The notes beneath the pieces were generated by a model. That model was not told the DNA's origin. It did not search any database and saw nothing but the letters and a program-made list of their open reading frames with translations. The translations under genes were made by a program, and so were the position numbers. A DNA stretch of 64,000 bases from Nanobdellati archaeon (GTDB lineage Archaea > EX4484-52 > GLR71), in the NCBI GenBank assembly GCA_019429005.1, contig JAHYJR010000005.1:1-64000 (forward strand), given 5' to 3'. Positions 63,396 to 64,000 of this stretch are shown piece by piece (position 1 is the stretch's first letter; the number at the start of each line of letters is the position of its first letter).

Positions 63396-63930
63396 TTTTA
63401 TTTTAAGTAATTTCAATAAAAAACGAAGAAAAGGTCAGTTTATGATTATCGGTGCGGTAATCGTTGCTGTTATGCTTTATAAGGTTGCAGCTATACTTAA
63501 TGAGAATCAACATTTTGATCCATCCTTTGCTCAAAAAGATATTTCAACAAATATCTTTAAAGATATAGAATTAGGTCTTTATAAGACTGCGACAAATAAT
63601 CATATTTTTGATAATGATGTACTTGAACTTGTAAATTTTTATAAACGGTTATATCTGCGTGAAGGTTATTATATAGATATTTATGTAAATGAATCTTATA
63701 ATTATTCTAAGCCAACTTCTATAACATTTAGTTCAAAAATGTTAAATTATCATAAAGATTTAGTGCTTTACGTTGTTGATTCTAAGGATTGCACTCTTTT
63801 TGAAACTGAAGATCGTTGTGATTTTATAGATCCTGTTTTATGCTCTTCAATACAAGGTCAAGGTCTTAGTTGTCCAGAACCTGGTTATTTTATAGATAAT
63901 TGTTGTAAAAGTTATAAAAAATGCTGTTGA
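63388..63930 (+). CDS. Prepilin-like protein with Cys-rich end
   Basis: A 180-residue protein. KKRRKGQ precedes FMIIGAVIVAVMLYKVAAIL, again a class III prepilin helix. The C-terminus has CTLFETEDRCDFIDPVLCSS and CPEPGYFIDNCCKSYKKCC, nine cysteines likely forming disulfides. The start is GTG 63388 after GGGGGTGGT, overlapping the preceding gene. Confidence 0.75.
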   Translation: MFNFILSNFNKKRRKGQFMIIGAVIVAVMLYKVAAILNENQHFDPSFAQKDISTNIFKDIELGLYKTATNNHIFDNDVLELVNFYKRLYLREGYYIDIYVNESYNYSKPTSITFSSKMLNYHKDLVLYVVDSKDCTLFETEDRCDFIDPVLCSSIQGQGLSCPEPGYFIDNCCKSYKKCC

Positions 63931-63942
63931 TTATATTCTTAT

Positions 63943-64000
63943 ATGGAAACTGTATATTTGAAATTTGCATATCTTGGGGATAACTTTAGTGGTTTGCAAA
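63943..64000 (+). CDS. truA: tRNA pseudouridine synthase TruA, partial
   Basis: Only the first 19 residues are in the window. They read METVYLKFAYLGDNFSGLQ, matching the TruA N-terminus (AYDGTNFxGxQ type). TruA makes pseudouridine in the anticodon arm of tRNAs. The catalytic Asp lies beyond the window edge. Confidence 0.7.
   Translation, partial: METVYLKFAYLGDNFSGLQ

Noticed and set aside
53733..63930. Complete archaellum operon
   Set aside because: FlaH, FlaG, FlaF and typical archaellin sets are missing; two F-domain proteins and many minor prepilins fit a Tad-like pilus better.

Overview
This window is a strongly AT-rich piece of an archaeal chromosome. The archaeal assignment rests on archaeal/eukaryotic-type ribosomal proteins (eL14, eL19, eL32, eL34, eS4), Rpo3 with a ferredoxin insert, Cbf5, RNase P protein Rnp1, a thermosome, deoxyhypusine synthase, Hel308, a geranylgeranyl-reductase-like lipid enzyme, class III prepilins, and tRNA introns at the archaeal position. 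The lineage cannot be fixed from the sequence. The absence of adk and cmk from the secY-cbf5 segment and the short SMC would fit a reduced, DPANN-like genome, but that is inference.

Layout. 1-846: an IS630-type transposase on the minus strand, split by a frameshift at an A9 run and cut by the window edge. 944-2929: two tandem secreted proteins with a nearly identical 463-bp tract. 3488-4408: a nucleotidyltransferase-like gene. 4518-23684: a 19-kb minus-strand ribosomal superoperon reading uL3 to Rpo3 (S10-spc-alpha order) with SUI1, Rnp1, SecY, an EMC3-like insertase, Cbf5, a Trm112-like protein and tRNA-Ser/tRNA-Leu genes at its distal end. 23944-32941: minus-strand dUTPase/Dcd-like, Cas4-like nuclease with an overlapping unknown partner, KsgA, a short SMC, a geranylgeranyl reductase and AspRS. 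33107-34145: three small unknown genes. 34523-36041: ScpA-ScpB. 36245-36862: a hyperacidic repeat protein. 37199-40079: RqcH facing deoxyhypusine synthase. 41564-43909: Hel308. 44508-44629: tRNA-Ile(UAU) with an intron. 44720-46627: two DNA-binding proteins end to end. 46833-46960: a promoter and a structured RNA candidate. 47052-51729: GlmS, a phosphohexomutase and a GlmU-like bifunctional enzyme, i.e. UDP-GlcNAc synthesis. 51885-53534: thermosome. 53733-63930: a type IV pilus-like cluster with six or seven prepilin-like proteins, one ATPase and two membrane platform proteins. 63943 onward: start of TruA.

Expression signals. Many internal genes start 3-5 bases after GTGAT, matching the archaeal 16S 3' end, and this moves several starts downstream to an ATG. 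TATA boxes are visible upstream of first genes, some at leaderless spacing (glmS, the 55206 gene). Hairpins followed by T-runs, resembling intrinsic terminators, follow the thermosome gene, the acidic protein and the main pilin.

The most interesting items are: a likely free-standing structured RNA before glmS; ten perfect 12-bp repeats that encode an MLNR-repeat upstream ORF ending four bases before the phosphohexomutase start; a multi-prepilin pilus locus with a 659-aa member; a D-loop intron in tRNA-Leu and an intron-bearing tRNA-Ile(UAU); a Cas4-like nuclease with an unknown overlapping partner and no CRISPR; and a short-armed SMC.
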